From JAFKFH01 sp017307375 (GTDB lineage Bacteria > Pseudomonadota > Alphaproteobacteria > Ferrovibrionales > Ferrovibrionaceae), in NCBI GenBank assembly GCA_965229335.1, contig OZ245874.1, positions 5,518,001 through 5,582,000 of the forward strand: 64,000 bases of DNA. Reading direction: 5' to 3'. The notes beneath the pieces were generated by a model. That model was not told the DNA's origin. It made no database searches and saw nothing but the letters and a program-made list of their open reading frames with translations. This document shows, piece by piece, positions 18,141-27,751 of this stretch. The position numbers and the translations under genes were made by a program. How positions within the stretch are numbered: the stretch's first letter is position 1; every line of letters starts with the position of its first letter.

Positions 18141-19047
18141 GGGCGGGGAACAATCCACGGGGGCGCCACAACAGCACCACGGCCATCAGGAGGTAGATCG
18201 CCATCGACGACAGCCCGCCGCCGAAGCCGTCGGCGTCGGACGCCGACATGAAGGTCTTGAGGATGCCCGGCAGGAAGGCGCGGGTCAGCGTGTCGACCAG
18301 CCCGACCAGCAGCGCGCCGGCGACGGCCCCGCGGATCGAGCCGACTCCGCCGATGACGATGACGACGAAGGTGGTGATCAGGATCTGGTCGCCCATGCCG
18401 ACCTGGACCGAGAACACCGGCCCGGCCAGCGCCCCGGCCAGGCCGGCGAGCAGCGCGCCCAGCCCGAACACCGCGGTATAGAGCAGCCGGATGTCGACGC
18501 CGAGCGCCCGGACCATGTCGCGGCTGGTGGCGCCGGCCCGCACCAGCATGCCGATGCGGGTGCGCTGGATCACCAGGTAGAGCATCAGCGCCACCAGGAT
18601 GCCGACGACGATGATGCCCAGGCGATAGACCGGATAGGGCACGCCGGGGATGATCTCGACCGAACCCGACAGGAACGGCGGGATCTCGGCGCGCAGCGGC
18701 TGGCGGCCGAACAGGATCACCATGCTCTCGTTGAAGAACAGGATCAGCCCGAAGGTCGCCAGCACCTGGTCGAGATGGTCGCGGGCGTAGAGCCGGCGCA
18801 GCACCAGGTATTCGACCGCCATGCCGACGGCGGCGGCCGCCCCCAGCCCGCCCAGCAGCCCCAGCAGGAACGAGCCGGTATGGTTCGCCGTATAGGCCGC
18901 GGCAAACGCCCCGACCATGTACAGCGAACCCTGCGCCAGGTTGATCAGCCCCATGATGCCGAACACCAGGGTCAGACCGGCCGCCAGCAGGAACAGCATA
19001 ACGCCGAACTGCAGGCCGTTCAGCACCTGCTCAAGGAATAGAAGCAT
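18133..19047 (-). CDS. livH: ABC importer permease LivH-type
   Basis: 304 residues from ATG 19047 (preceded by GGGGGC); the open frame runs to 19119 but that extension would cover the intercistronic hairpin. Contains LTLVFGIMGLINLAQGSLYMVGA, the LivH signature, and about eight TM segments. Forms the membrane heterodimer with LivM. Confidence 0.93.
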   Translation of the reverse strand: MLLFLEQVLNGLQFGVMLFLLAAGLTLVFGIMGLINLAQGSLYMVGAFAAAYTANHTGSFLLGLLGGLGAAAAVGMAVEYLVLRRLYARDHLDQVLATFGLILFFNESMVILFGRQPLRAEIPPFLSGSVEIIPGVPYPVYRLGIIVVGILVALMLYLVIQRTRIGMLVRAGATSRDMVRALGVDIRLLYTAVFGLGALLAGLAGALAGPVFSVQVGMGDQILITTFVVIVIGGVGSIRGAVAGALLVGLVDTLTRAFLPGILKTFMSASDADGFGGGLSSMAIYLLMAVVLLWRPRGLFPAHG

Positions 19048-19072
19048 ATCGCCCCCGACGGAACGCGCAAGA

Positions 19073-19113
19073 CTGCCGGCCTGCCCACCCGGAAGGGACA
19101 GGGAGACCGGCAG
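19073..19113 (-). promoter_or_regulatory. Intercistronic hairpin between livK and livH
   Basis: Outer arms CTGCCGG (19073-19079) and CCGGCAG (19107-19113) are perfect complements, with an inner imperfect stem CCTGCCC/GGGACAGG. It sits between the binding-protein stop and the permease start with no T-tract. That fits mRNA 3'-end protection or partial attenuation giving more binding protein than permease. Confidence 0.5.
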
Positions 19114-19134
19114 GATCATGCTGAAATCAGGCCG

Positions 19135-20313
19135 TCACCAGGACAGCTTGCAATCCTTGGCGTAGACGTCGCCATGGTTGGTGAGGATCTTCGACGTGGT
19201 CTTGAGCGACAGCTTGTCGCCGTCGCCCTTGACCACCGACAGCGCGTACCAATCCTGGATCGGATGCTGGTTGTTGCCGAACTTGAACGCCCCGCGCACC
19301 GCGGGGAAGTCGGCCTTGCGCAGCGCCGCGCGGAAGGCCGCGGCATCTTCGACCTTGCCGCCGGTGGCCTTCAGCGCCGAGGCGATGAGCAGCGCGGTGT
19401 CGTAGCCCTGGCCGGCATAGAAGGTCGGTACGCGGTTGTACTTCTTCTGGAAGGCGTCGACGAACTGCTTGTTGGAGGCGTTGTCGAAGTCGGTGTTCCA
19501 GTGCGACGACAGCCGGATGCCGAGACCGGCCGACCCGACCGCTTCGAGAATCCGATTGTCGAGCGACGGCGCGGCCACGACCATCGGGATCGACTCCTTC
19601 AGCCCGGCCTGGACGTACTGCTTGATGAAGGTGATGCCGAGGCCGCCGGGATGGAACTGGAACACCGCGTCGGGCTTGGCCGCGCGGATCTGGGCCAGTT
19701 CGGCCGAGAAGTCGGTCTGGTCGAGCTTGGTGTAGATCTCGGCGACGACCTCGCCCTTGTACATCCGCTTGAACCCGGCCAGCGCATCCTTGCCGGCCTG
19801 GTAGTTCGGGGCCAGGATCGCCATCTTCTTGTAGCCGAGCGTCGAAGCCTGCTGGCCCGCCGCTTCATGCAGGCTGTCGTTCTGCCAGGAGGCGACGAAA
19901 TAGTTCTCGTTGCAATCCTTGCCGGCGAAGTTCGACGGGCCGGCATTCGGGCTGATGTAGAAGGCCCCGCCGTCGAGCACGTCGGGAACGGTCGCCACGG
20001 CGACGTTCGAGAAGATGATGCCGGTAAGGATCTTGGCCTTTTCCGACTTGATGAACTTTTCGGCGACCTGCTTGGCCTGGCCGGGCTTCAGCCCGTCATC
20101 CTCGACCAGCAGTTGCACCGGCACGCCGCCGAGCTTGCCGCCTTCCTGCTCGATCGCCAGGGTGAAGGCGTCGCGCACATCCTCGCCGAGATAGCCGCCC
20201 GGGCCGGACAGCGTCGTGATCAGCCCGATCTTGACCGGCGATTGCGCCGCCGCCGGCAGCGCCAGGGCGAGGGCCAGAGCCGCACCCGCCAGCAAACCCG
20301 TCATCCGCAGCAT
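19135..20313 (-). CDS. Periplasmic binding protein, branched-chain/aromatic (HAAT) type
   Basis: 392 residues from ATG 20313, which has AGGAGG upstream. Signal peptide MLRMTGLLAGAALALALALPAAA, then SPVKIGLITTLSGPGGYLGEDVRDA typical of LivK-like proteins; type I periplasmic fold throughout. It is first gene of the cluster. Because a 3-hydroxyanthranilate dioxygenase gene lies just upstream on the same strand, an aromatic acid or tryptophan-derived ligand is as likely as a branched-chain amino acid (inference). Confidence 0.9.
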   Translation of the reverse strand: MLRMTGLLAGAALALALALPAAAQSPVKIGLITTLSGPGGYLGEDVRDAFTLAIEQEGGKLGGVPVQLLVEDDGLKPGQAKQVAEKFIKSEKAKILTGIIFSNVAVATVPDVLDGGAFYISPNAGPSNFAGKDCNENYFVASWQNDSLHEAAGQQASTLGYKKMAILAPNYQAGKDALAGFKRMYKGEVVAEIYTKLDQTDFSAELAQIRAAKPDAVFQFHPGGLGITFIKQYVQAGLKESIPMVVAAPSLDNRILEAVGSAGLGIRLSSHWNTDFDNASNKQFVDAFQKKYNRVPTFYAGQGYDTALLIASALKATGGKVEDAAAFRAALRKADFPAVRGAFKFGNNQHPIQDWYALSVVKGDGDKLSLKTTSKILTNHGDVYAKDCKLSW

Positions 20314-20337
20314 GGTCTTGTAGCCTCCTGTGCTTAG

Positions 20338-20357
20338 ATATTTTAAGTCTAAAATAT
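20338..20357. promoter_or_regulatory. Operator-like dyad ATATTTTA-N4-TAAAATAT
   Basis: Perfect 8-bp arms around AGTC, in a short AT island in very GC-rich surroundings, 25 bases upstream of the binding-protein ATG and just before its AGGAGG. The position suits a repressor blocking the liv promoter; the cognate regulator is unknown. Confidence 0.45.
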
Positions 20358-20398
20358 TTACCGCCGACGGGGTTGTCAACGGCCGCGCGACGCCGGTC

Positions 20399-20935
<537 letters not shown>

Positions 20936-21057
20936 TCACCTCGGTTGTGGCCTGCAATCCCGGGGTGAATTCGGCCCCTCCCCCCAGGCTCCAGCCATCG
21001 AGCAGGCCATAGCGGCGCCATAATCACAAATGCCAAATCACGCGTCAGTCATAAGAT

Positions 21058-21993
21058 TCAGGTTATATCACTGGCGACCTGGCGCAGGCAGTCGACGAAC
21101 AGCTGGACCGCCGGGCCGGGCTCGGCGTCGATCCGCGTCGTGATCCCGACCGGCGAGACCGACAGGCCGAGATCGAAGGGCAACGCCACCAGGATGCGGG
21201 CGTCGAGATCGCCAGCGACCACCGTGGCCGGCACGAAACCGATCATGTCGGTCTCGAGCAGCAGTGCGCGATTGGTCAGCAGCGAGACCGATTCCACCGT
21301 CCGCCGCGGCACCGCGACGCCCGCCGCCTGGAACCCTGCCTCGACCTCGGCCCGCAGGTTGGTCGTCGGCGGCGGCAGGATCCAGGGATAGGCGAGCGCA
21401 TCGTTGAGCGTCGCCGCCCGCCGGCGCCGGGCCAGCGGGTGGCCGGCCCGGATCACCGGCAGCACGGCCTCGCGGTAGAGTTCGGTGGCGACGAGACCGC
21501 CGACCGGAAAGCTTGCCGGGATGCGGCCGACCACGAGGTCGAGTTCGCCGGCTTCGAGGGCGGGAAAGAGCTGGTCGTTGGTGCCTTCGCGCACCGAGAC
21601 GATGACGCCCGGCCGCAGCGCCTGCAGCCGGGCGATCGCCCGGGGCAGCAGGCGCGAGGCGGCGGCCAGCAGCACCCCGACATGGACGACGCCGAGCGCC
21701 GCATCGGCCAGCGCGCCGAGATCCTCGTCGGCCCGGCGGATTTCCGACAGGATGCGGCGGACGCGCAGGCGCAACAGGCTCGCCGCCGGGGTCGGCGCCA
21801 CGCCGCGGCTGGTCCGCCGGAACAGGGGCAGCCCGAGATCGGCTTCCAGCGCCTTGATCAGCCGCGTGACTGCCGGCTGCGACACGTTCAGGATCTGCGC
21901 GGCGACCGAGACACTGCCATGGTCGAATACGGTGGCGAAGGTTTCGAGCGTGCGCGGCTTGAGCTGGGCGGCAAGGCGAAGACGGGCGGTCAT
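21058..21993 (-). CDS. LysR-family transcriptional regulator
   Basis: 311 residues from ATG 21993. Helix-turn-helix at residues ~12-70 (TVFDHGSVSVAAQILNVSQP, then AVTRLIKALEADLGLPLF), followed by the two-lobe effector domain. It starts 13 bases after the ppc stop and lies directly upstream of nbaC on the same strand. The target is probably nbaC/liv, although LysR genes are more often divergent from their targets. Confidence 0.88.
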   Translation of the reverse strand: MTARLRLAAQLKPRTLETFATVFDHGSVSVAAQILNVSQPAVTRLIKALEADLGLPLFRRTSRGVAPTPAASLLRLRVRRILSEIRRADEDLGALADAALGVVHVGVLLAAASRLLPRAIARLQALRPGVIVSVREGTNDQLFPALEAGELDLVVGRIPASFPVGGLVATELYREAVLPVIRAGHPLARRRRAATLNDALAYPWILPPPTTNLRAEVEAGFQAAGVAVPRRTVESVSLLTNRALLLETDMIGFVPATVVAGDLDARILVALPFDLGLSVSPVGITTRIDAEPGPAVQLFVDCLRQVASDIT

Positions 21994-22006
21994 CGGATCG
22001 GGGACA

Positions 22007-24772
22007 TCAGCCGGTATTGCGCATGCCGGCGGCGATCGCGTTGATCGACAGCAGCAGCGGCTGGCGCCAGCCGGCATCGTCACCGCTTCGGCTTTCCCGC
22101 AGCAGCCGCACCTGCACCGCGTTGACCGCGTCGATATAGGGGGCACGGCGTTCCAGAGAAACCGCCAGGGCGGGCGCCGCGGCGAGCAGGACCGGCGACC
22201 GCGCCACCTTCTTCAAGGCCGCGACGGTTCGCTGCGCCTCCTGCTCGATCAGCCGCCACAGCTGGCCCGCGCGCCCCTGGTCCTGCGCCAGCCGCACATA
22301 GCGCCTGGCCGCCGGCAACCACAGTTTCGCCGTCGCCATCTGGGCATTGTCGACGAGATTGCGGAAGAACGGCCATTCGCCATACATCCGCCTCACCTGG
22401 TCGAGGCGGCCGGCATCGTCGCCGACATAGCCGGCGATCGCCGTCCCGATGCCGTACCACGCCGGCGTGGCCAGCCGCGCCTGCGACCAGCCGAACACCC
22501 AGGGGATGGCGCGGATCGATCGCAGCGAGCGTTCGCCCTTGGCCCGGTGACTGGGCCGCGAGCCGATATTGAGATCGCCGAGTTCGACGACCGGCGTCGT
22601 CTCGTAGAAATAGTCGAGGAAGCCGGGCTCGCCTTCGGTCAGACCGCGATAGGCCTGCTCACCCAGGCGGGCGATCTCGGTCATCGCCGCACGCCAGGCC
22701 GGCTCGGCGGCATCGGATGCCTGGCCGAGCGTGGCGCGGATCAGGCCGGTGAGGCCGACCGTCAGTTCGTAGGCCGCCGTCGGCCGGGTCGCGTATTTGA
22801 ACGACAGCACCTCGCCCTGCTCGGTGAATTTCAGCCGGCCGTTCACCGCCTCGATCGGCTGGGCCAGCACCGCGTCGTGCGTCGGCCCGCCGCCGCGGGC
22901 GAGCGAGCCGCCGCGCCCGTGGAACAGGAGGAAGTCGGTGCCCGCCTCGGCGAAAACCCGTGCCAGCAGCGCCTGGGCCTGCTGCAGCTTCCAGCTCGAG
23001 GCCAGGATGCCGCCATCCTTGCAGCTGTCGGAATAGCCGAGCATCACTTCCTGCACCCCGCCCGCGGCGGCCAGCAGGCGGCGATAGACCGGGCGGGCCA
23101 GCAGCGCCTTCATGATCCCGGGCGCATGGTCGAGATCGGCGATCGTCTCGAACAACGGGGCGACACGCAGCGAGGCGCCGAAACTGCCATCCGGGTGGCG
23201 CTGGACCAGGCCGGCCAGCCGGGCCAGTAGCAGCACTTCGTAGACCGCGCTGGGGCGGTCGGCCATCGAGATGACGTAGGTCTCGATCGCCTCCGGCCCG
23301 ATCTCGGCATGGATCGCCGCCGCGCTGCGCATAGTCGCCAGCGTCTCGGCCGCCATCGCCGACGGCGCCTCGCCCAGCAACAGCAGCAGCCCGGGCCGGT
23401 CGATCAGGCTTTCCAGCAAGGTGACGCGATCATCCTCGTCCAGCGCCGCGTAGTCCGGCAGACCGGGCTGGCCGGCCAGCAGTTCGGCGACGACGGCGCG
23501 ATGGCGCCCGGCTTCCTGGCGCAGGTCGAGGCGCGACAGATGGAAACCGAACGACCGGACCAGCAGGATCAGGTCGGCCAGCCCGCCGGCCGCCACCAGC
23601 CGATCGCCGTTGGCGATCAGGTCATCGCGCAGCAACTCGAGGTCGGCCAGGAAGTCGACGGCCGACCGATAGGCGCCCGGCGGCGCGGCCGCCTCGGTCG
23701 CCCCCTCGATGCGGCGGGCCAGCACCTCGGCGCGGGCGTTCAGCCGGCCGTGCATCAGGTGCAGCTTGCGCCGGTAGGGCTCGGCCGCGAACAGGTCGGG
23801 CCGGGTGCCGAAGCGCGCGCCGACCTCCGCCTCGTCGCGGGCGAGGCTGTCGGCAAAGGCCGGGGTCAGCGCCAGGAAGGGCGCCGCCTGGGTCAAGACG
23901 TCGCGCAGCTGATCGAGCCGGCGCAGATATTCGGCCAGCACTTCGGCCGAGGCCAGCCGCGCCGCGGCGAGAGTCGTCCGGTGGTCGACATTGGGATTGC
24001 CGTCGCGATCGCCGCCTATCCACGAGCCGAAGGCGACCAGCGGCGGGCAGGCAAAGTCAGCGGCTTCCTCGCCATAGGCCTCGCGCACCGCACGCGCCAG
24101 GGCGCGGTGGACTTCCGGCACCGCCTCGAACAGCGCGTCGCGGAAAAAGTGCAGGCCGTTGGCGATCTCGTCGGCGACCGTCGGCTTGTGCTCGCGCACC
24201 GCATTGGTCTTCCACAGGATGCGCACCTCGGCGCGCAGGGCGTCGATCAACTCGGGGGCGTCGCCGTCGCTTTGCACCAGGCGCTCGACCAGCGCGAACA
24301 GCCGCTTGTGGCAACGCTGCAGCGAGCGGCGCCGCGCCTCGGTCGGATGGGCGGTGAAGACCGGCAGGAATTCGATGCGGGCCAGCGCCGCGACCAGCGC
24401 CGGATAGGCGATGCCGGCGGCCTTGAGCGCGCCGATCGTCTCGGCGAACGAGCGCGGATAGGCACCGCCGGGTGCGGCACGACGCTCGATACCGCGCACC
24501 GCCTCCTCGACGATGTTGACCAGGGCGAAATAGCTCGAGAACCCCCGGATCACGATCGAGGCACCGACGGGATCGAGACCGTCGATGACGGCGTCGAGCC
24601 GCGGTTCGAGCCTGGCATCGCCGGTTTCGCGCAAGGTGATGAACCCCTTGCGCAGGGTTTCGATCGCGGCATAGGCGTCGGGCCCTTCCTGATCGGCCAC
24701 GACCTCGCCGATCAGGCCGCCGACGAGCTTGACCAGTTCGCGCAGGCGCCGGTCATCGAGGGTCTGAGGCAT
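22007..24772 (-). CDS. ppc: Phosphoenolpyruvate carboxylase
   Basis: 921 residues from ATG 24772. Anaplerotic carboxylation of PEP to oxaloacetate in the cytosol. All signatures are visible: VFTAHPTEARRRSLQ with catalytic His, FGSWIGGDRDGNPNVD, MLGYSDSCKDGGILAS and FHGRGGSLARGGGPTHD, with the canonical C-terminus ending GMRNTG. The open frame extends to 24928, but similarity starts at MPQTLDDRRLREL. Large antisense frames over it are GC-bias shadows. Confidence 0.97.
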   Translation of the reverse strand: MPQTLDDRRLRELVKLVGGLIGEVVADQEGPDAYAAIETLRKGFITLRETGDARLEPRLDAVIDGLDPVGASIVIRGFSSYFALVNIVEEAVRGIERRAAPGGAYPRSFAETIGALKAAGIAYPALVAALARIEFLPVFTAHPTEARRRSLQRCHKRLFALVERLVQSDGDAPELIDALRAEVRILWKTNAVREHKPTVADEIANGLHFFRDALFEAVPEVHRALARAVREAYGEEAADFACPPLVAFGSWIGGDRDGNPNVDHRTTLAAARLASAEVLAEYLRRLDQLRDVLTQAAPFLALTPAFADSLARDEAEVGARFGTRPDLFAAEPYRRKLHLMHGRLNARAEVLARRIEGATEAAAPPGAYRSAVDFLADLELLRDDLIANGDRLVAAGGLADLILLVRSFGFHLSRLDLRQEAGRHRAVVAELLAGQPGLPDYAALDEDDRVTLLESLIDRPGLLLLLGEAPSAMAAETLATMRSAAAIHAEIGPEAIETYVISMADRPSAVYEVLLLARLAGLVQRHPDGSFGASLRVAPLFETIADLDHAPGIMKALLARPVYRRLLAAAGGVQEVMLGYSDSCKDGGILASSWKLQQAQALLARVFAEAGTDFLLFHGRGGSLARGGGPTHDAVLAQPIEAVNGRLKFTEQGEVLSFKYATRPTAAYELTVGLTGLIRATLGQASDAAEPAWRAAMTEIARLGEQAYRGLTEGEPGFLDYFYETTPVVELGDLNIGSRPSHRAKGERSLRSIRAIPWVFGWSQARLATPAWYGIGTAIAGYVGDDAGRLDQVRRMYGEWPFFRNLVDNAQMATAKLWLPAARRYVRLAQDQGRAGQLWRLIEQEAQRTVAALKKVARSPVLLAAAPALAVSLERRAPYIDAVNAVQVRLLRESRSGDDAGWRQPLLLSINAIAAGMRNTG

Positions 24773-24860
24773 CGTCCATGCTCCCCGCTCATGTCGCGCT
24801 GCACCATAGCCTTGCCCGGCGCATCCGGCCAAGCCCAGGATTGCGTTACACCCGGCAACC

Positions 24861-24875
24861 GTTTGTGCTACAAAC
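24861..24875. promoter_or_regulatory. Dyad GTTTGT-GCT-ACAAAC upstream of marR
   Basis: Perfect 6-bp inverted repeat 30 bases before the MarR start codon, size and position of a MarR autoregulatory site. A related 15-bp dyad (shared GTTTnTN5AAAC frame) occurs before the gentisate operon. Confidence 0.45.
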
Positions 24876-24905
24876 CAGCTAGGAAAATCGTCTACGAGGA
24901 GCAGG

Positions 24906-25352
24906 ATGGCCGACGAGGCGCGACGCAAGCTGGCCCGCGACGTGCTGCCCGAACTGGTCGGCTATCACCTGCGGCGGGCCCACGGCACGGTGGTGAACAG
25001 CTTTGCGGCGGCGACCGCCGAACTGGATCTGAGCCCCGGACAGTTCGGCATGATCGCCCTGATCCGCGCCAATCCCCGGCTGTCACAGGTCGAACTGGCG
25101 GCGGCGATCGGCCTGGACAAGTCGACGGTCGCGCCGGCGGTGGACAAGCTGGTCCGCCGCAAGCTGATCGCCCGCAAGCCGTCGGACGCCGACCGCCGCT
25201 TCAACACCCTGACGCTGACCACTGTCGGAGAAGCACTCTACCAGGACGCGCTGGGCCGCATCCGCCGCCACGAGGACGAGATCACCCAGGCCCTGTCCGC
25301 CGACGAACGGCAGACGCTGATCGGCCTGCTGGAGAAAGTCCACCGGACCTAG
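24906..25352 (+). CDS. MarR-family transcriptional regulator
   Basis: 148 residues, with GAGGAG upstream. Winged helix with LDLSPGQFGMIALIRANPRL, the recognition region QVELAAAIGLDKSTVAPAVD, KLVRRKLIARKPSDADRR (wing) and C-terminal dimer helices. Divergent from ppc. Probably represses the gentisate genes 1.2 kb away, given a shared operator-like dyad and the common pairing of MarR with gentisate/benzoate genes (inference). Confidence 0.88.
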   Translation: MADEARRKLARDVLPELVGYHLRRAHGTVVNSFAAATAELDLSPGQFGMIALIRANPRLSQVELAAAIGLDKSTVAPAVDKLVRRKLIARKPSDADRRFNTLTLTTVGEALYQDALGRIRRHEDEITQALSADERQTLIGLLEKVHRT

Positions 25353-25789
25353 TCGTCGCTGTCCAGACGCTGCTGTTCCTGCAGGGCCAGCAGGCAGTCG
25401 ACCTCGACGTTGCGGCGCAACAGGTCGCCGTCGAGACGACCGCTGCCGAGGGCGTCGGCGTTGCGCGCCCGCTGCTCCTCGCCCCAATCGCGGGTGCAGC
25501 GCTCGAACGCCTTCAGCCAGCCTTTCGGCGGGGCGGCGGCGGACGGCATGCCGCCGAACGGCCAGGCGGCGCGGATGGCCGCATCTTCCTGGTAATGCTG
25601 CAGCGCTTCGGCATAAAGGCGGCGGATCTGGTCGTAGCGGCGCTGTTCGTCGCTGCGGACCGGCGCCGGATCGGATTGCGCGACCACCAGCATCGCCGAC
25701 GGCGCCGCGGCGGCATGCTGGCCCGGACCGACCTGCCAGAGCAGCCCGAGCATCGCCAACGCCGATAATCCGGCAAACGCCAGTTTCAT
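25349..25789 (-). CDS. Secreted protein of unknown function
   Basis: 146 residues from ATG 25789. Signal peptide MKLAFAGLSALAMLGLLWQV; mature part helical and charged, with two cysteines (ERCTRDWGEE, VDCLLALQEQ). Overlaps the marR stop tail-to-tail by four bases. No family recognised. Confidence 0.6.
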   Translation of the reverse strand: MKLAFAGLSALAMLGLLWQVGPGQHAAAAPSAMLVVAQSDPAPVRSDEQRRYDQIRRLYAEALQHYQEDAAIRAAWPFGGMPSAAAPPKGWLKAFERCTRDWGEEQRARNADALGSGRLDGDLLRRNVEVDCLLALQEQQRLDSDD

Positions 25790-25878
25790 GTCCCCGCCAC
25801 CTTGCAACCCAAATCGTGGCTTGCAAGGTGACGCGGGAGTTTGACCGCGCCGGGGCGCGATCGTGGCAGGATTTTGAC

Positions 25879-26568
25879 TTAGCCGGCCAGGCGGACGGTC
25901 AGCGTGCCCAGGCCGTCGATGCCACCCTCGATCACGTCGCCGGGCTTGACCGGGCCGACGCCCGCGGGCGTGCCGGTATAGATCAGGTCGCCCGGCTTCA
26001 GCACGTAGAGGGTCGAGAAATAGGCGATCAGTTCGGGGATCGACCAGATCAGCAGCGAGATGTCGGCATCCTGGCGGATCGCGCCGTTGACCTTGAGCCA
26101 GATGCGGCCCTTGGTCGGGTGGCCGATCTGGGCGGCCGGATACAGCGCGCCGATATGGGCCGAATCGTCGAAGGCCTTGCCGGCATCCCAGGGGCGGCCC
26201 TTTTCGCGCGACTTGATCTGCAGGTCGCGGCGGGTCAGGTCGTCGCCGACCGCATAACCCCAGACATGGTCCAGCGCCTGGTCGATCGGGATATCGCGCC
26301 CTTCCTTGCCGATCGCGACCACCAGCTCGATCTCGTGATGGACGTTGGCCGACTGGCGGGGAAACTCGATCGTCGCCCCGTCATGCACCAGCGCGTCGGC
26401 AGGCTTGGTGAAGAAGAACGGCTCCTCGCGATCGGGCTGGAAACCCATCTCGCGGGCATGGTCTTCGTAGTTGCGGCCGACGCAGAAGATGCGGCGCACC
26501 GGGAAGCGGTCGGCCGAGCCGGCGACGGGGACGGAGGGGATCTCGCCGAGATCGAAGAGGTAGGCCAC
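25879..26568 (-). CDS. Fumarylacetoacetate-hydrolase-family protein, probable fumarylpyruvate hydrolase
   Basis: 229 residues with a GTG start at 26568 preceded by AAGGAG. FAH fold: RRIFCVGRNYEDHAREMG, the metal-binding region HHEIELVV, and LKPGDLIYTGTPAGVGPVKPGD. It follows the gentisate dioxygenase by 27 bases, so its likely job is cleaving fumarylpyruvate (or maleylpyruvate directly) to pyruvate and fumarate/maleate. Confidence 0.88.
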   Translation of the reverse strand: MAYLFDLGEIPSVPVAGSADRFPVRRIFCVGRNYEDHAREMGFQPDREEPFFFTKPADALVHDGATIEFPRQSANVHHEIELVVAIGKEGRDIPIDQALDHVWGYAVGDDLTRRDLQIKSREKGRPWDAGKAFDDSAHIGALYPAAQIGHPTKGRIWLKVNGAIRQDADISLLIWSIPELIAYFSTLYVLKPGDLIYTGTPAGVGPVKPGDVIEGGIDGLGTLTVRLAG

Positions 26569-26595
26569 GGTTTGCTCCTTCGTGGGTCAGGTCGG

Positions 26596-27627
26596 TCAGG
26601 CGGCAGGCCGGGCTTCGCGCCACAGCCCCAGCGCTTCCTGGATGGGCCGGTCGTTATAGCTGAAAAGCACGGCTTCCGTATCGGCGTGATGGGTATGCGC
26701 CATCCAGCTCGGCACGACGAAGACGTCGTTGCGCCGCCAGCGGAAGACGGTTTCGCCGATCCGCGTCTCGCCCTCGCCTTCCAGCGGCACGAACACCGTC
26801 GAGGACGAACAGCGATAGGGCTGGGTGGCGAACCCCTTCGGCAGCAACTGGACGAAGGGGCCGATCGTCGGCATCGGGGACCGGCCGTTGGTCGGGTCGA
26901 TGAAGCGCAGCTTGGCGCCGTGGCAGGGATCGAGCTCGCTGAACCGCGCCATCTTGTCGAGCACCTCGCGGGTTCGGCGATAGGGATAGTTCAGCATCGG
27001 CGAACAGACGCCCTTCGCCTCCCAGTCGACCGGCACCAGCGCATTGCCGAAGGCGGTCAGCGCAAAATCGTCGGGCCGGGTCAGCGGCTGGGCCTTTTCC
27101 ACCCCCGGCTCCGAAAACCCGGCCTCGAAGAATTGCACGATCGGGATGTCGAGCCCGTCCAGCCAGATCATCGGCCCGTCGGACTCGTTGCCGTGGTCGT
27201 GCCATTCCCAGTTGGGGGTGATGATGAAATCGCCGGGGCGCATGATCGTGCGCTCGCCGCCGACCGCGGTGAACGCGCCGTCGCCGTCGACGACGAGGCG
27301 CAGCGCATTCTGGACGTGACGGTGGCTCGGCGCGATTTCGCCCGGCAGGACGAGTTGCAGCCCGGCATAAAGGGTGTTGGTGACGCGCGACTGACCGCGC
27401 AACGCCGGGTTTTCCAGCACCAGCACCCGGCGTTCGGCCTTTTCGGCGGTGATCATCCGGCCGGCTTCCAGCACCAGCGGCCGCACGGTCTCGTAGGACC
27501 AGTGGACGGGCACGCAGCGGGTATCGGGTTCGCGCGGCACCAGGCGGTGCAGCGACTCCCACAACGGTGCCAGGCTATGGCTGCCGAGGCGTTCATAGAA
27601 ATCGTTCGCGATCACCTGACCGGACAT
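26596..27627 (-). CDS. Gentisate 1,2-dioxygenase
   Basis: 343 residues. Bicupin Fe(II) dioxygenase opening gentisate to maleylpyruvate. First-cupin ligands lie in SHRHVQNALR (H102, H104) with H143/H145 in WEWHDHGNE; the second cupin has LEGEGETRIGETVF and lacks the full ligand set, as usual in this family. It is first gene of a two-gene operon with the FAH hydrolase. A maleylpyruvate isomerase and a gentisate-forming hydroxylase are absent locally. Confidence 0.93.
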   Translation of the reverse strand: MSGQVIANDFYERLGSHSLAPLWESLHRLVPREPDTRCVPVHWSYETVRPLVLEAGRMITAEKAERRVLVLENPALRGQSRVTNTLYAGLQLVLPGEIAPSHRHVQNALRLVVDGDGAFTAVGGERTIMRPGDFIITPNWEWHDHGNESDGPMIWLDGLDIPIVQFFEAGFSEPGVEKAQPLTRPDDFALTAFGNALVPVDWEAKGVCSPMLNYPYRRTREVLDKMARFSELDPCHGAKLRFIDPTNGRSPMPTIGPFVQLLPKGFATQPYRCSSSTVFVPLEGEGETRIGETVFRWRRNDVFVVPSWMAHTHHADTEAVLFSYNDRPIQEALGLWREARPAA

Positions 27628-27728
27628 CCCTGTTTTCCTCCCGCTTGGCCCATCCTGCGCCCGGCGGCCGGGCGTCGTCCAGCCCGGGCCGGGCGGGACG
27701 ACAAAGCCTAGCAGGGATTAGATTGCTC

Positions 27729-27751
27729 GAAAAACAGTTTTTCTACAAAAC
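27729..27751. promoter_or_regulatory. Nested dyads upstream of gentisate operon
   Basis: GAAAAAC-A-GTTTTTC (27729-27743) is a perfect 7-bp palindrome, and GTTTT-N5-AAAAC (27737-27751) a second dyad sharing an arm. The latter is 15 bp, like the marR dyad at 24861. They lie 100-125 bases before the dioxygenase start in an otherwise AT-poor region, so MarR binding is plausible. Confidence 0.4.

Noticed and set aside
23309..25768. 819-residue open frame on the plus strand opposite ppc
   Set aside because: It runs antisense to a fully conserved PEP carboxylase; composition is Arg/Gln/Gly-rich as expected of a GC-bias shadow, with no recognisable domain.
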